Source: Terriglobia bacterium (GTDB taxonomy: Bacteria > Acidobacteriota > Terriglobia > Terriglobales > Acidobacteriaceae). From it: DNA of 64,000 nucleotides. The stretch is taken from NCBI GenBank assembly GCA_020073165.1, contig JAIQFP010000003.1, positions 1-64,000 on the forward strand. The letters run 5' to 3'. Positions 1 to 7,571 of the stretch are shown piece by piece. Below the pieces are notes generated by a model. That model saw only the letters and a program-made list of their open reading frames with translations. It ran no database searches and had not been told where the DNA came from. Position 1 is the stretch's first letter, and the number at the start of each line of letters is the position of its first letter. Made by a program: the position numbers and the translations under genes.

Positions 1-78
1 ATGTATAGCTCCAACTCTCGCACCTAATTTAGCCGCGCTCAGCGTAACCTGCAACCTCCGCAGGTGGAAGCCTCTTCT

Positions 79-102
79 GGGAAACCCGGGGGGAAACCCG
101 GG
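79..102. repeat. Tandem 12-bp GGGAAACCCGGG repeat in the left-edge gap
   Basis: GGGAAACCCGGG occurs twice head to tail, and each unit is a near-palindrome. The first 167 bases hold no convincing gene. The GC-rich text after the repeat (about 103-150) resembles the flank of the structured repeats near 33.5 kb (CTAGGCTC followed by GGCTC), so it may be a decayed relative of that family. The repeat lies downstream of the minus-strand VWA gene and could act as a weak 3' hairpin, but there is no T-run. Confidence 0.45.
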
Positions 103-167
103 CTAGGCCCTGGGCGCTACGCTCGACTCTAGGCTCTCGGCTCTGGGGGATTTGCCGCGAGAAGAAA

Positions 168-1214
168 TCATTCCGTGGGTGCGTAATAGCCCTTCTTGGC
201 ATACAACCGGAACTTTGCTTGAGATGCCGATCCTGCGAGGTGAACCTTCAGCCTGCGCCATTTGCCGTCCCGGGTGCGATTGCTCGGGTAATAACCAAGC
301 ACGTACTGATTGCGCAACTCGTGGCTGATCTGGGTCACGGCGCGTGAAAGTTCTTCGGAGTCATGTGCAGAGAACACTCGGCCTCCGGTAACCGATGTGA
401 CTTCGTCGAGCTGGAGTGGCCCTGTCTTTTCCTCGAGTCGTCTTGCGAACCTGTCGAACATGCCGATCGCGTACACCTCTACATCGGCCTCTTCCAACAG
501 AGACTTTACCTGGGACTCCGTATACCGGCTATGGTTATCACCCCCATCGGAAATCACGACCATCGCCTTTCTTTGGTAATGCGAGTTCTCTAGTTCCTTG
601 ACGCCGAGATACATCCCATCCCACAACGCCGTGAAGCCGTCCGGCTGAAGAGCTTCCACCAGTCCATGGATTTCGCTCGCGGAGTCATCGAAGTGAAGAG
701 TAACCTGGGGCTTGTCACGAACGATGACCAGACCAAAATCATCTTGCGGGTTGGATGTGTTGATGAGTTCGGTGAGAGCCTTTCGTGCTTCCTGGATTTT
801 CGCGGCCATACTCGCGCTGGCATCGAGAACCACAACCAGGGATATCGGCTCGTCTACATTAGAAAGGTACCTGACAGTCTGGGGATTCTTGTCATCCAGC
901 ACCGCAAAGTTTGCCCGCTCCAGTCCAGTAACCGCTCGACCCGCATGATCCAGAACCGTCACGTTAACCAGCACCAAGTCGACCTTAGCTCGAAGGACTT
1001 GCTGCGTGGGAGCGGGAGAGCCGGGCATGACGTGTGGCAGAACGTGTACTTCATTAATATCTACCTGTGCAGTCACATAGCTGGACGCGGCCAGTGCCAC
1101 GACCACAGCAAACAGAAAGCGTGGAAGCGGGCTGGAGCAAACGCCTGCAAATAGTCCTAGTGGCGTTCGCCACTGCTGAATAGCAGATGACGACTTGGCT
1201 CGAGCGACAACCAT
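168..1214 (-). CDS. VWFA-related acidobacterial domain protein, exported
   Basis: A 348-aa protein with an N-terminal hydrophobic export segment (about residues 32-49, ending near VTA-Q) followed by a von Willebrand A domain. The MIDAS signature DASAS lies near residues 131-135 and SDGGDN further on; the region before it (VDLVLVNVTVLD, NFAVLDDK) is the lead-in typical of the VWFA-related acidobacterial family. It probably acts in the periplasm or at the cell surface as a metal-dependent adhesion or scaffold module. The start at 1214 is preferred over an upstream in-frame ATG at 1307 because GGAG sits about 10 nt before it and the signal segment becomes properly N-terminal. It diverges from the regulator at 1528, and the shared upstream region carries phased repeats. 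Confidence 0.85.
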   Translation of the reverse strand: MVVARAKSSSAIQQWRTPLGLFAGVCSSPLPRFLFAVVVALAASSYVTAQVDINEVHVLPHVMPGSPAPTQQVLRAKVDLVLVNVTVLDHAGRAVTGLERANFAVLDDKNPQTVRYLSNVDEPISLVVVLDASASMAAKIQEARKALTELINTSNPQDDFGLVIVRDKPQVTLHFDDSASEIHGLVEALQPDGFTALWDGMYLGVKELENSHYQRKAMVVISDGGDNHSRYTESQVKSLLEEADVEVYAIGMFDRFARRLEEKTGPLQLDEVTSVTGGRVFSAHDSEELSRAVTQISHELRNQYVLGYYPSNRTRDGKWRRLKVHLAGSASQAKFRLYAKKGYYAPTE

Positions 1215-1309
1215 CCAGACATCTCCGCAGCTAGCGTACTTCAAGGAAAATGAAAAAGTACTAAACAGTGCATAAAAAGAACGTATGCATCGACGGATTT
1301 CCGTCACTA

Positions 1310-1386
1310 AATAAGCAAGGCATAAAGGAAGCGCAAGTAAGCCATAAAAAGATCATAAAAAGATCGTAAAACCAACATGACCAACG
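1310..1386 (+). promoter_or_regulatory. Array of 11-bp-phased CATAAAA-type direct repeats
   Basis: Consecutive 11-mers in register: AATAAGCAAGG (1310), CATAAAGGAAG (1321), CGCAAGTAAGC (1332), CATAAAAAGAT (1343), CATAAAAAGAT (1354), CGTAAAACCAA (1365), CATGACCAACG (1376). The shared core is C(A/G)T(A/G)AAA. A second phased block, ACTAAACAGTG (1260), CATAAAAAGAA (1271), CGTATGCATCG (1282), lies inside the upstream region of the VWA gene. One-helical-turn spacing of direct repeats is how OmpR/PhoB-family winged-helix regulators bind DNA, and such a regulator is encoded right next to the array. Binding is inferred, not shown. Confidence 0.6.
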
Positions 1387-1527
1387 TAACGGGGCTGATA
1401 GGATCGAAATCGAAGTTCATTCCATAAAGCGAGCGCCGAGAGAGTGGAGCGAAATGCAACGGGGAAAACGTCGGCCAGGGAAGACTGCGCCTTTGTCTGA
1501 CTATACCGACGGCAAAGAGGACTGCTC

Positions 1528-2268
1528 GTGATGTCGACAAAACAATTCAGTGTCCTAGTGGTGGATGATGAGTCTCCATTACGCCGAGTGCTTCTCACCT
1601 CTCTGAGGAACAGCGGCTTTGCGGTTGAGGAAGCTCGTACTGCGGAAGAAGCTCTGGAAGTGATGAAGGAACAGATTTTTGATCTGGCCTTGCTTGAGAT
1701 CAATTTGGCAGGAATGAATGGGCTCGAACTCTGCCGAGAAATACGCGCTTTGGGACAGCCGATTGGCATCGTCATGGTCACTGTGCGCGACGCCGAAAAA
1801 GACATGGTTCAGGCGCTAGAGGCAGGAGCCGACGACTGCGTCACCAAACCATTTCGGTTGGGCGAGTTGATGGCCCGCTGTCACGCAGTGCTGCGGCGCG
1901 TTCATGCCGGCAATGCAGCCGGCGAGGCGTCAATCAGCGCTGGCGACCTGGAGCTGGATCTGGATCGTCGCCTACTGCGTAAGGCTGGCAAGGTGGTACG
2001 TCTCACTCCTACAGAATTTAATCTGCTGGCATTCCTGATGAAAAACCAGGGAGTACCCTTAACTCACGCCAAGCTTTTACGTACGATCTGGGGTCCGGAA
2101 TACGGCAAAGAACTGGAATACTTGCGCTCCTACGTCAGACTGCTGCGCAAGAAAATTGAAAACGATCCTGCGCAACCGAAATATCTGGTGACGGAGCCGT
2201 GGTTGGGATATCGGTTCTGCAGCCCTTCGAGTCCAGAGTCCTTGCCCTCAAACGCGGGACAACCCTGA
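1528..2268 (+). CDS. OmpR/KdpE-family response regulator with Glu at the phospho-acceptor site
   Basis: A 246-aa protein with a receiver domain (residues about 8-125) and a winged-helix DNA-binding domain (about 140-235; LTPTEFNLLAFLM, then the RSYVRLLRKKIE recognition region and a GYRF end). The acidic pocket D13-D14, the conserved Thr and the Lys of CVTKPF are present, but the residue that should be the phosphorylated Asp is Glu57 (LALLEINLAGMNG, codon GAG). Glu can mimic phospho-Asp, so constitutive activity is plausible. Start is GTG at 1528 or the adjacent ATG at 1531, both after AGAGG. No kinase gene is adjacent, which fits phosphorylation-independent control. The likely targets are the flanking VWA gene, itself and the receptor at 2584. 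Confidence 0.9.
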   Translation: MMSTKQFSVLVVDDESPLRRVLLTSLRNSGFAVEEARTAEEALEVMKEQIFDLALLEINLAGMNGLELCREIRALGQPIGIVMVTVRDAEKDMVQALEAGADDCVTKPFRLGELMARCHAVLRRVHAGNAAGEASISAGDLELDLDRRLLRKAGKVVRLTPTEFNLLAFLMKNQGVPLTHAKLLRTIWGPEYGKELEYLRSYVRLLRKKIENDPAQPKYLVTEPWLGYRFCSPSSPESLPSNAGQP

Positions 2269-2412
2269 TCTGCGATATCTGCCGAGGATTCAGGGGACGC
2301 CAACTCCTCGTCTTCGCCGAAGGATCTTCTCCAACGCGTCTCCTCTTTGGCTCGCTGCGAGTGACAGCCCGGTCATTCGAATCCTTTATTGACCCTATAA
2401 AAATTATGAGTG

Positions 2413-2456
2413 CCATCCTTACGCGCATTTTATGGGTCTTTCATGCGCTTTTCACG
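2413..2456 (-). promoter_or_regulatory. Second phased 11-bp repeat array upstream of the receptor gene
   Basis: Read on the minus strand, four abutting 11-mers are CGTGAAAAGCG (2456-2446), CATGAAAGACC (2445-2435), CATAAAATGCG (2434-2424) and CGTAAGGATGG (2423-2413). They share the C(A/G)T(A/G)A core and the exact 11-bp phase of the array at 1310-1386, in the opposite orientation. The array lies about 130 bp before the receptor start codon, in a gap of roughly 315 bp that holds no gene. It is the natural candidate for control of the receptor by the regulator encoded at 1528. Confidence 0.6.
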
Positions 2457-2583
2457 CATCAACCTCTACCTTCTTCGCACTGTGACTCGTAATGATTGAT
2501 TGCCCTGCCGCTCCGAGTGAAACGGAGAGAGAGGCAGCGCGTCTGCAGCGAATTCACGCGAGCACAGCATAGGAGGCCTCCCG

Positions 2584-5500
2584 ATGTCGTCCCGCATAGT
2601 AGCCCTGCTGATCACGGTTGCAATCGCAACGCAGTGGGCAAACGCTCAATCAACCTTTGGAAGCATCGTCGGCGCTGTGAAGGATCCGGGAGCGTTGGTG
2701 GTGGCGGGTGCCGAGGTCACACTGACCGGCCTGGACGATAATTCCAGCCGCCATGCCGTTGCCGATGGGGACGGAGCCTTTCAGTTCATGAACGTGAAGG
2801 CGGGTAAATACCAGATCACCGTGAATGCTGCGGGGTTCGCAGATTTCAAAATGCCTTCAGTCCAACTTGATGCGAGACAAACCCTCCGGGTGGATGTTTC
2901 CCTCAAACTGGCAACAACGTCAGAGGTCATTGAGGTGGCAGATCAGGCTCCGGTGATCAACACTGAGAATGCCACACTCGCCGACACGAAGGACGCTGTG
3001 CTGCTCACCCAACTGCCGGTGAACTACCGGGGCGCAACCACCAGCCCCTTGGCCGCCCTGGTCACCGTTCCGGGGACGCAACAGGACTCCAACGGAAACG
3101 TTTCCATCGGAGGAGGCATTCCATCGCAGGTCCAGTATTCGGTCGATGGCGCATCGACCGTGAACATCCGCCAGAATGGGGTTCTGGGAAACATGAATCC
3201 GTCTTCCGAGCTGATCAGTGAATTCAAAGTCGCGCAGTTCAACAACAGTGCGGAATTTGCGCAGTTGGGGGACATCACCATCACTACCAAGAGCGGCGCG
3301 GAGCACTTCCACGGCAGCGCATTCGAGTATCTTCAGAATAGTGCTCTGGATGCCACGACCTATGGTTTTGACAGCAAGCCACACAAAGCCTTCAATACGT
3401 TTGGTGGAAGCTTCAGCGGGCCGTTGCGGATACCCAAGCTTTCAGGTCCGAACCATCAAACGTTCTTTTTCGTGGATTACGAAGGGAATCGCCGCCGCTA
3501 CACAACTCCAGAGCAGTGGTCGGTTCCGACCCAGGCAATGCGAGCGGGGGACCTAAGCGGTCTTTGTCCTCCCCCGCAGTGCAGCATTGTGGATCCTCTA
3601 ACCGGCCAACCCTTTGCCGGAAACCGGATTCCGTCTGCTCGAATCAATTCGGTAGCCACCAATCTGTTTCAGCTTTATCTTCCGCTTCCGAACTTTGGAA
3701 ACGGCAGCGACACCAACGCGAACTACCGGACTCAAGTTCCCACACCCAGCAACACCGACGGCTATGATGTACGCGTTGACCACATGCTCACCAGCAAGCA
3801 GTCGATGTATGCGCGATGGAGTTCGAAGAACATTGATAGTACAGTCCCTAACGTTTTGCTTCCTTCCGATCAAGACAGCGAAACCGACCGAAACTTCATC
3901 TTCTCTCACAACTACGCGATCACGAATACCCTGGTGAACGAAGCGCGCTTTGGTCTATCGCTGTTCAGGCTGGGTGTTCAGTTTCCTATCCAAGGAGCGG
4001 ACGCGATTCAACAGTTGGGTCTGGTTGGCCTGAATATCAGTGATCATCCAACTGCCCAGGCGTTTCCTACTATTGATTTCAGCGATGGTACCGGTTTTAC
4101 CGCCTTCGGCCGGGACAAAGCACCGGTCACAAAGTCGCAAACCATTCAGTTTGCCGACAACCTGAGTTGGGTCAAGGGGAAACACACCATGAAATTCGGT
4201 GTGGATGTGCGCCGCGTGGCCTATGCAGACGTAGAGAGCTTCGGCGGTTCGGACGATTTCGGAGCCTTTACCTTCTCTGCTGGCACCTTCACGGGAAACG
4301 CCTTCGGGGACTTCCTCCTGGGATTGCCTGCGAAGAGCTATATTGCGCAATCCGGCCCCGACGTCCTGGCTCATGCCTTTCAAACCGGTGTTTACGCACA
4401 GGACGAATGGCGTGTGAACAATCGCCTGACAATAAACTTCGGCCTTCGCTGGCAAGCGCTACCGCCATTCGTGAGCCCTCTAGGAAATCTGACGGCATTC
4501 GATCAACGAAATGGTGGCGTGATCATCCCCGATCGCAATAAGCCAGTTGCCGGATTCCTCGAATCGATCAATGCGTGCCCGGGAGCGTATAACCCCGCTC
4601 CAGTGCCCAATCCCGCCCTGCCCTGTGGCCCGGTGGAAGCTGCAAGCTCGCTTGGACTCGGTCCTGGTGTACGTCAGTTCTACAAAAGAAACTTTCAGCC
4701 ACGGATTGGATTTGCCTATCGCCCCTTTGGAGACGAAAAGACGGTGGTTCGAGGAGGCTTTGGCATTTTTACCATGACGAACCTGGGGCAACTCTCCTTC
4801 AATACAACCAACATCGATGTTGGTGTCGTGCGCACGACTCCCAACTCCATCCAAAACGGTCGACCTGCCTACCAGTTCCCCAATGTGCAAACCCCGGACA
4901 ATCCGTTGACCGTCGCGGGAACAGGTGACTTCTATCAAAACGTGCCCACCAACTATCGCGATCCACAATCGGCGCAGTGGAACCTAACCGTGGAACGTGA
5001 ACTGGTGCGCGATTTAACCCTTCGTGTCAGTTATGTGGGAACCAACTCCTACCGGATGAGCCAGACCGTGGACCTGAACCAGGTTCACCCGAGTACGTCT
5101 GCCTACGATTCCAACCTTCGCCCGTACCTCAACTGGGGACGCATACTCTCCTCTGAAAACCAAGGCTCGGTCAACTATGAAGGCTTACAGTCGGAGCTCA
5201 ACCAACGCTTTCGAGGAGGGCTGAGCTTCCAGGCGAGCCACGTTTGGGCCAAAAGCCTGGGTAACGTGGGAGGAGATGCTCCGAGTGCGTTCACGCCTGA
5301 AGTTATCTACGGCACGCCGGTTGCCGATCGCTTCAATCTCGCTGCGAACCGAGGCAACATTGCCGCAGTCCGTCGAAGCCGGGTGTTGGTCTCGGCAATT
5401 TACGACCTGCCGGTCGGACGCGATCGGAAGTTTTTACGTCAGATGAATTCTTTTGCGGAAGCAGTGTTGGGCGGGTGGTCCCTCAGCACGATCAGCATGT

Positions 5501-5946
5501 GGCAGACAGGACCCTATCTCACGCCGACCATCACTCCCAGCCTGGATCCGGCAAACCTGAACTTGGTTTATCGGGGCGCGTCGCTGCGGCCGGATTGCGT
5601 GGGAGACGGCAATCTGGCAAATCCGACTCCCGACCACTACTTTGACATCAATGCGTTTGCACCTCCCCCGGCGAACAGCGGACGGCTGGGCAACTGCGGG
5701 GTGGGAACTCTTGTGGGGCCCGGCACCGTGGCAATCGCGGGAGGATTCTCAAAGACCTTCGCTTTCGGCGAGAGAGTTCGAATGAGAGTGGAGAGTACGT
5801 TTACGAATCTGGCGAACCATTCCAATTTTGCGCCGCCAGCAGTCAATGTGTCATCACCGGCAACATTCGGGAAAATAACCAGCGTGCAGTCATCGGAGAA
5901 TAGCGGAAATCGCACAGGTCAGGTGTCCTTGCGGATCGAGTTCTGA
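2584..5946 (+). CDS. Large TonB-dependent receptor with N-terminal carboxypeptidase-regulatory-like domain (Oar-type)
   Basis: An 1120-aa outer-membrane protein. Residues 1-22 form a signal peptide (cleavage near WANA-QS). Residues about 25-115 are a CarboxypepD_reg/Cna-B-like beta domain (GSIVGAVKDPGA ... TLTGLDDNSSRHAVADGDG). A plug region follows (VQYSVDGAST; ISEFKVAQFNNSAEF) and then a long beta-barrel ending in the terminal aromatic residue of LRIEF, the usual outer-membrane insertion signal. Start ATG 2584 follows AGGAGG at 2571. Such very large receptors are abundant in Acidobacteriota and are assumed to import carbohydrate or other complex substrates; the ligand cannot be read from sequence. 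It stands alone, downstream of the regulator and a phased repeat array. Confidence 0.93.
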   Translation: MSSRIVALLITVAIATQWANAQSTFGSIVGAVKDPGALVVAGAEVTLTGLDDNSSRHAVADGDGAFQFMNVKAGKYQITVNAAGFADFKMPSVQLDARQTLRVDVSLKLATTSEVIEVADQAPVINTENATLADTKDAVLLTQLPVNYRGATTSPLAALVTVPGTQQDSNGNVSIGGGIPSQVQYSVDGASTVNIRQNGVLGNMNPSSELISEFKVAQFNNSAEFAQLGDITITTKSGAEHFHGSAFEYLQNSALDATTYGFDSKPHKAFNTFGGSFSGPLRIPKLSGPNHQTFFFVDYEGNRRRYTTPEQWSVPTQAMRAGDLSGLCPPPQCSIVDPLTGQPFAGNRIPSARINSVATNLFQLYLPLPNFGNGSDTNANYRTQVPTPSNTDGYDVRVDHMLTSKQSMYARWSSKNIDSTVPNVLLPSDQDSETDRNFIFSHNYAITNTLVNEARFGLSLFRLGVQFPIQGADAIQQLGLVGLNISDHPTAQAFPTIDFSDGTGFTAFGRDKAPVTKSQTIQFADNLSWVKGKHTMKFGVDVRRVAYADVESFGGSDDFGAFTFSAGTFTGNAFGDFLLGLPAKSYIAQSGPDVLAHAFQTGVYAQDEWRVNNRLTINFGLRWQALPPFVSPLGNLTAFDQRNGGVIIPDRNKPVAGFLESINACPGAYNPAPVPNPALPCGPVEAASSLGLGPGVRQFYKRNFQPRIGFAYRPFGDEKTVVRGGFGIFTMTNLGQLSFNTTNIDVGVVRTTPNSIQNGRPAYQFPNVQTPDNPLTVAGTGDFYQNVPTNYRDPQSAQWNLTVERELVRDLTLRVSYVGTNSYRMSQTVDLNQVHPSTSAYDSNLRPYLNWGRILSSENQGSVNYEGLQSELNQRFRGGLSFQASHVWAKSLGNVGGDAPSAFTPEVIYGTPVADRFNLAANRGNIAAVRRSRVLVSAIYDLPVGRDRKFLRQMNSFAEAVLGGWSLSTISMWQTGPYLTPTITPSLDPANLNLVYRGASLRPDCVGDGNLANPTPDHYFDINAFAPPPANSGRLGNCGVGTLVGPGTVAIAGGFSKTFAFGERVRMRVESTFTNLANHSNFAPPAVNVSSPATFGKITSVQSSENSGNRTGQVSLRIEF

Positions 5947-5960
5947 GGTTTTGGTGCAGG

Positions 5961-6000
5961 CGGGTGGCCCACCTTTGCGTTTTTTGCAAAGGTGGGGCGC
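5961..6000. repeat. Interspersed hairpin repeat (GGGTGGCCC family) after the receptor
   Basis: An 11-bp perfect stem, CCCACCTTTGC (5968-5978) with GCAAAGGTGGG (5986-5996), around a T-rich loop. It lies about 20 bp after the receptor stop and could end its transcript, but no T-run follows. A related sequence (GGGTGGCCC plus the GCGTTTTTTGCA core) recurs at 13562-13660, so it is better read as a member of a dispersed repeat family. Confidence 0.6.
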
Positions 6001-6081
6001 GATCGAGGCCTGGGCTTTGCGCGTAGAACCTATACCGCGAGGCCACCGTTCGTGCAAGTCAATCTCGGTGGTGGATAAATC

Positions 6082-6104
6082 TGGCGGAGAGAGTGGGATT
6101 CGAA
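6082..6104 (-). other. tRNA-Ser 3'-end fragment, probable attachment-site remnant
   Basis: On the minus strand these 23 nt read as the T-loop TTCGAAT, the 3' half of the T-stem and acceptor (CCCACTCTCTCC), then G-CCA, matching the 3' end of a bacterial tRNA-Ser. The match stops exactly at the 5' edge of the T-loop: the preceding bases cannot form the T-stem, so this is not a complete tRNA. Such fragments are left when an integrative element inserts into a tRNA 3' end. It marks the left edge of the accessory region (6.1-20 kb). No integrase and no intact tRNA-Ser were seen in the window. Confidence 0.55.
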
Positions 6105-6272
6105 TCCGCAATTGAACGTAGTCTCAACAAGATGCAGAGCAACGGATGGCGGTTTTAGCGGTGTTAGGAGATGCAAGGCAGTGGTAATGGATTGTGAACG
6201 GATTGTGGAAACTGCCTGTCGCTAGCCCCAATCTTCTAGTCGAGAGGAGGATACCCGCATAGCGTACTCAAC

Positions 6273-6983
6273 CTACCTAAGCGGCGAGGGTCGAGCATTG
6301 GGCTGAGAAAGGAGGAACTGGATGCGCGCCTGCGCCTGCACCGGTACCGGTTTCCCATCCCGCCGACCGGGAGTGAATCGCCAGTTCTTGAGGGTTTGGA
6401 CTGCGTCATCGTCGAGGCCCATGCCAACCGGCGTAACAATGGCAATATCGGACAGTCGCCCGTCTTCCCCGACAACGGCGTTAAACGCCAAGGTGAGTTG
6501 CCCCAGTTTCGCTCTCTCCTGCGCCCAGGTGAAAATCGGGTCAGGAGCGAACTCCAGCGCAGGAAGGGAGGCTCCGGGTTGGCGGACATATCCCACACGA
6601 TGCTCTATCAAATACAATCGAGTGCCATTGTGCAGCGTGTTGTCAGGAGGGATCGCTTCCCACGCTAAGTCTTTGACGGAAACTTGGGCTGCTTTTGTCT
6701 TGTCATCGCCTTCGCATTCCCAGGGCGCACCTTTGGTTGGGCGGCTCACCTTTTGGCTTAAGCAATTGGCCCAATACGGCGGTGCGAGGGTCTCCAACTT
6801 CTCGTGGCTGGTAATGAAGACCTTTTGAAGAACTGAGAGCGTTGTTTCCAAGCTTGTCTGGTTTGGTGCCAGCGAAACTGCGATCTCGACGCGATCTCCG
6901 GTGCGAACGTTGAGAAATTCGCCAGTTTCTGTATCGAACTCGACGCAATAGCGGTCTCCTGCCATGACCAGTTCGCCACTGTG
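6273..6983 (-). pseudogene. TonB-family energy-transducer fragment, 5' end lost
   Basis: About 236 codons remain. The C-terminal ~90 residues carry the TonB C-terminal signature: LTLAFNAVVGEDG, then ALDD-like GLDDDAVQTL, then NWRFTPGRRDGKPV. The N-terminal membrane anchor and Pro-rich linker are missing. Instead the reading frame begins with MDVSEA at 6984-7001, which belongs to an IS3-type OrfA, so the gene was decapitated at about 6983/6984. The open frame technically starts at ATG 7001 and could still make a soluble protein without an anchor. The remaining N-terminal part (HSGELVMAGDRYCVEFD) is a beta-rich domain I do not recognise. Confidence 0.65.
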
Positions 6984-7143
6984 GGCTTCGCTCACATCCA
7001 TCCCGCCGTACTTCGCCTTTCCAGGCGTAGATCGTGTGCTTCGACACCCCGACCTCTCGCGCCACGTCTTCCGCCTTCCGTCCTGCCTCCAGTTGTTTCA
7101 GCGCCCCGATCATCTGCGCTTCCGTGTGATTGCTCCTCGACAT
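6984..7143 (-). mobile_element. IS3-family OrfA 5' remnant with a one-base insertion
   Basis: The minus strand encodes the N-terminus of an IS3-type OrfA helix-turn-helix protein: EAQMIGALKQLEAGRKAEDV, EVGVSKHTIYAWK. After AWK the frame shifts: one extra G separates it from the family continuation (KYGG)MDVSEA, which is read in the next frame. At 6984 the similarity ends and TonB-gene sequence begins. OrfB and the right end of the element are absent. It is a dead fragment that records an insertion followed by deletion or recombination. Confidence 0.7.
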
Positions 7144-7199
7144 ACCCGCTTCCCCTTTCTTTCGCTGAAATCAGGTGCTCAGTCGTGTAGCCGGTCGGT

Positions 7200-7571
7200 T
7201 CACCCGGCCCACTGCTTCCTTTGTGTTTCTGCTTTGAGGCCCAGTGCGGGCGCTCCATCCGCAGTGATTCCGACGTAAAGCCCGGACGTTCGCCCGGAGG
7301 CCACGCTCTTGAATCGATCCGCATGATCTCGAACTCGACCGAGCACGTCATCCAGGCAGGCCCGAACCTTCTCGCCTACGACGAGAGGGTCTTCATTTAT
7401 TTCCACTTTCGATTCGAGACTCCATGAGTTCGTCTCGTAAGCCTTGCCAGTCTTGCCGCGTGGATCACCTATTTTCCACGACGCGTCTGGCGGCAGTCCA
7501 ATTCGAGCGGAGATTTCCTCCGCCGTCAAATCGGCAGATTCAATGAATAGCCACACTGTAATTCTGGCCAT
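7200..7571 (-). CDS. DUF4279-like protein, putative immunity for RHS tip A
   Basis: A 123-aa soluble protein that starts MARITVWLFIESADL. The pattern of short beta strand, DLTAEEISARIGLPPD, WKIGDPRGKTG, then NSWSLES resembles the DUF4279 family. I chose the start at 7571, not the longer frame to 7592, because AGAGG lies 7 nt upstream. It comes just after the toxin-like RHS tip at 7526-8365, in the position where RHS immunity genes lie, so a neutralising role is inferred from context only. If the frameshift in tip A is real, its partner may already be inactive. Confidence 0.6.
   Translation of the reverse strand: MARITVWLFIESADLTAEEISARIGLPPDASWKIGDPRGKTGKAYETNSWSLESKVEINEDPLVVGEKVRACLDDVLGRVRDHADRFKSVASGRTSGLYVGITADGAPALGLKAETQRKQWAG

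Noticed and set aside
6082-6170. Complete tRNA-Ser on the minus strand
   Set aside because: Only T-loop to CCA is present; the T-stem 5' half, anticodon and D arms cannot be formed from the sequence upstream of it.
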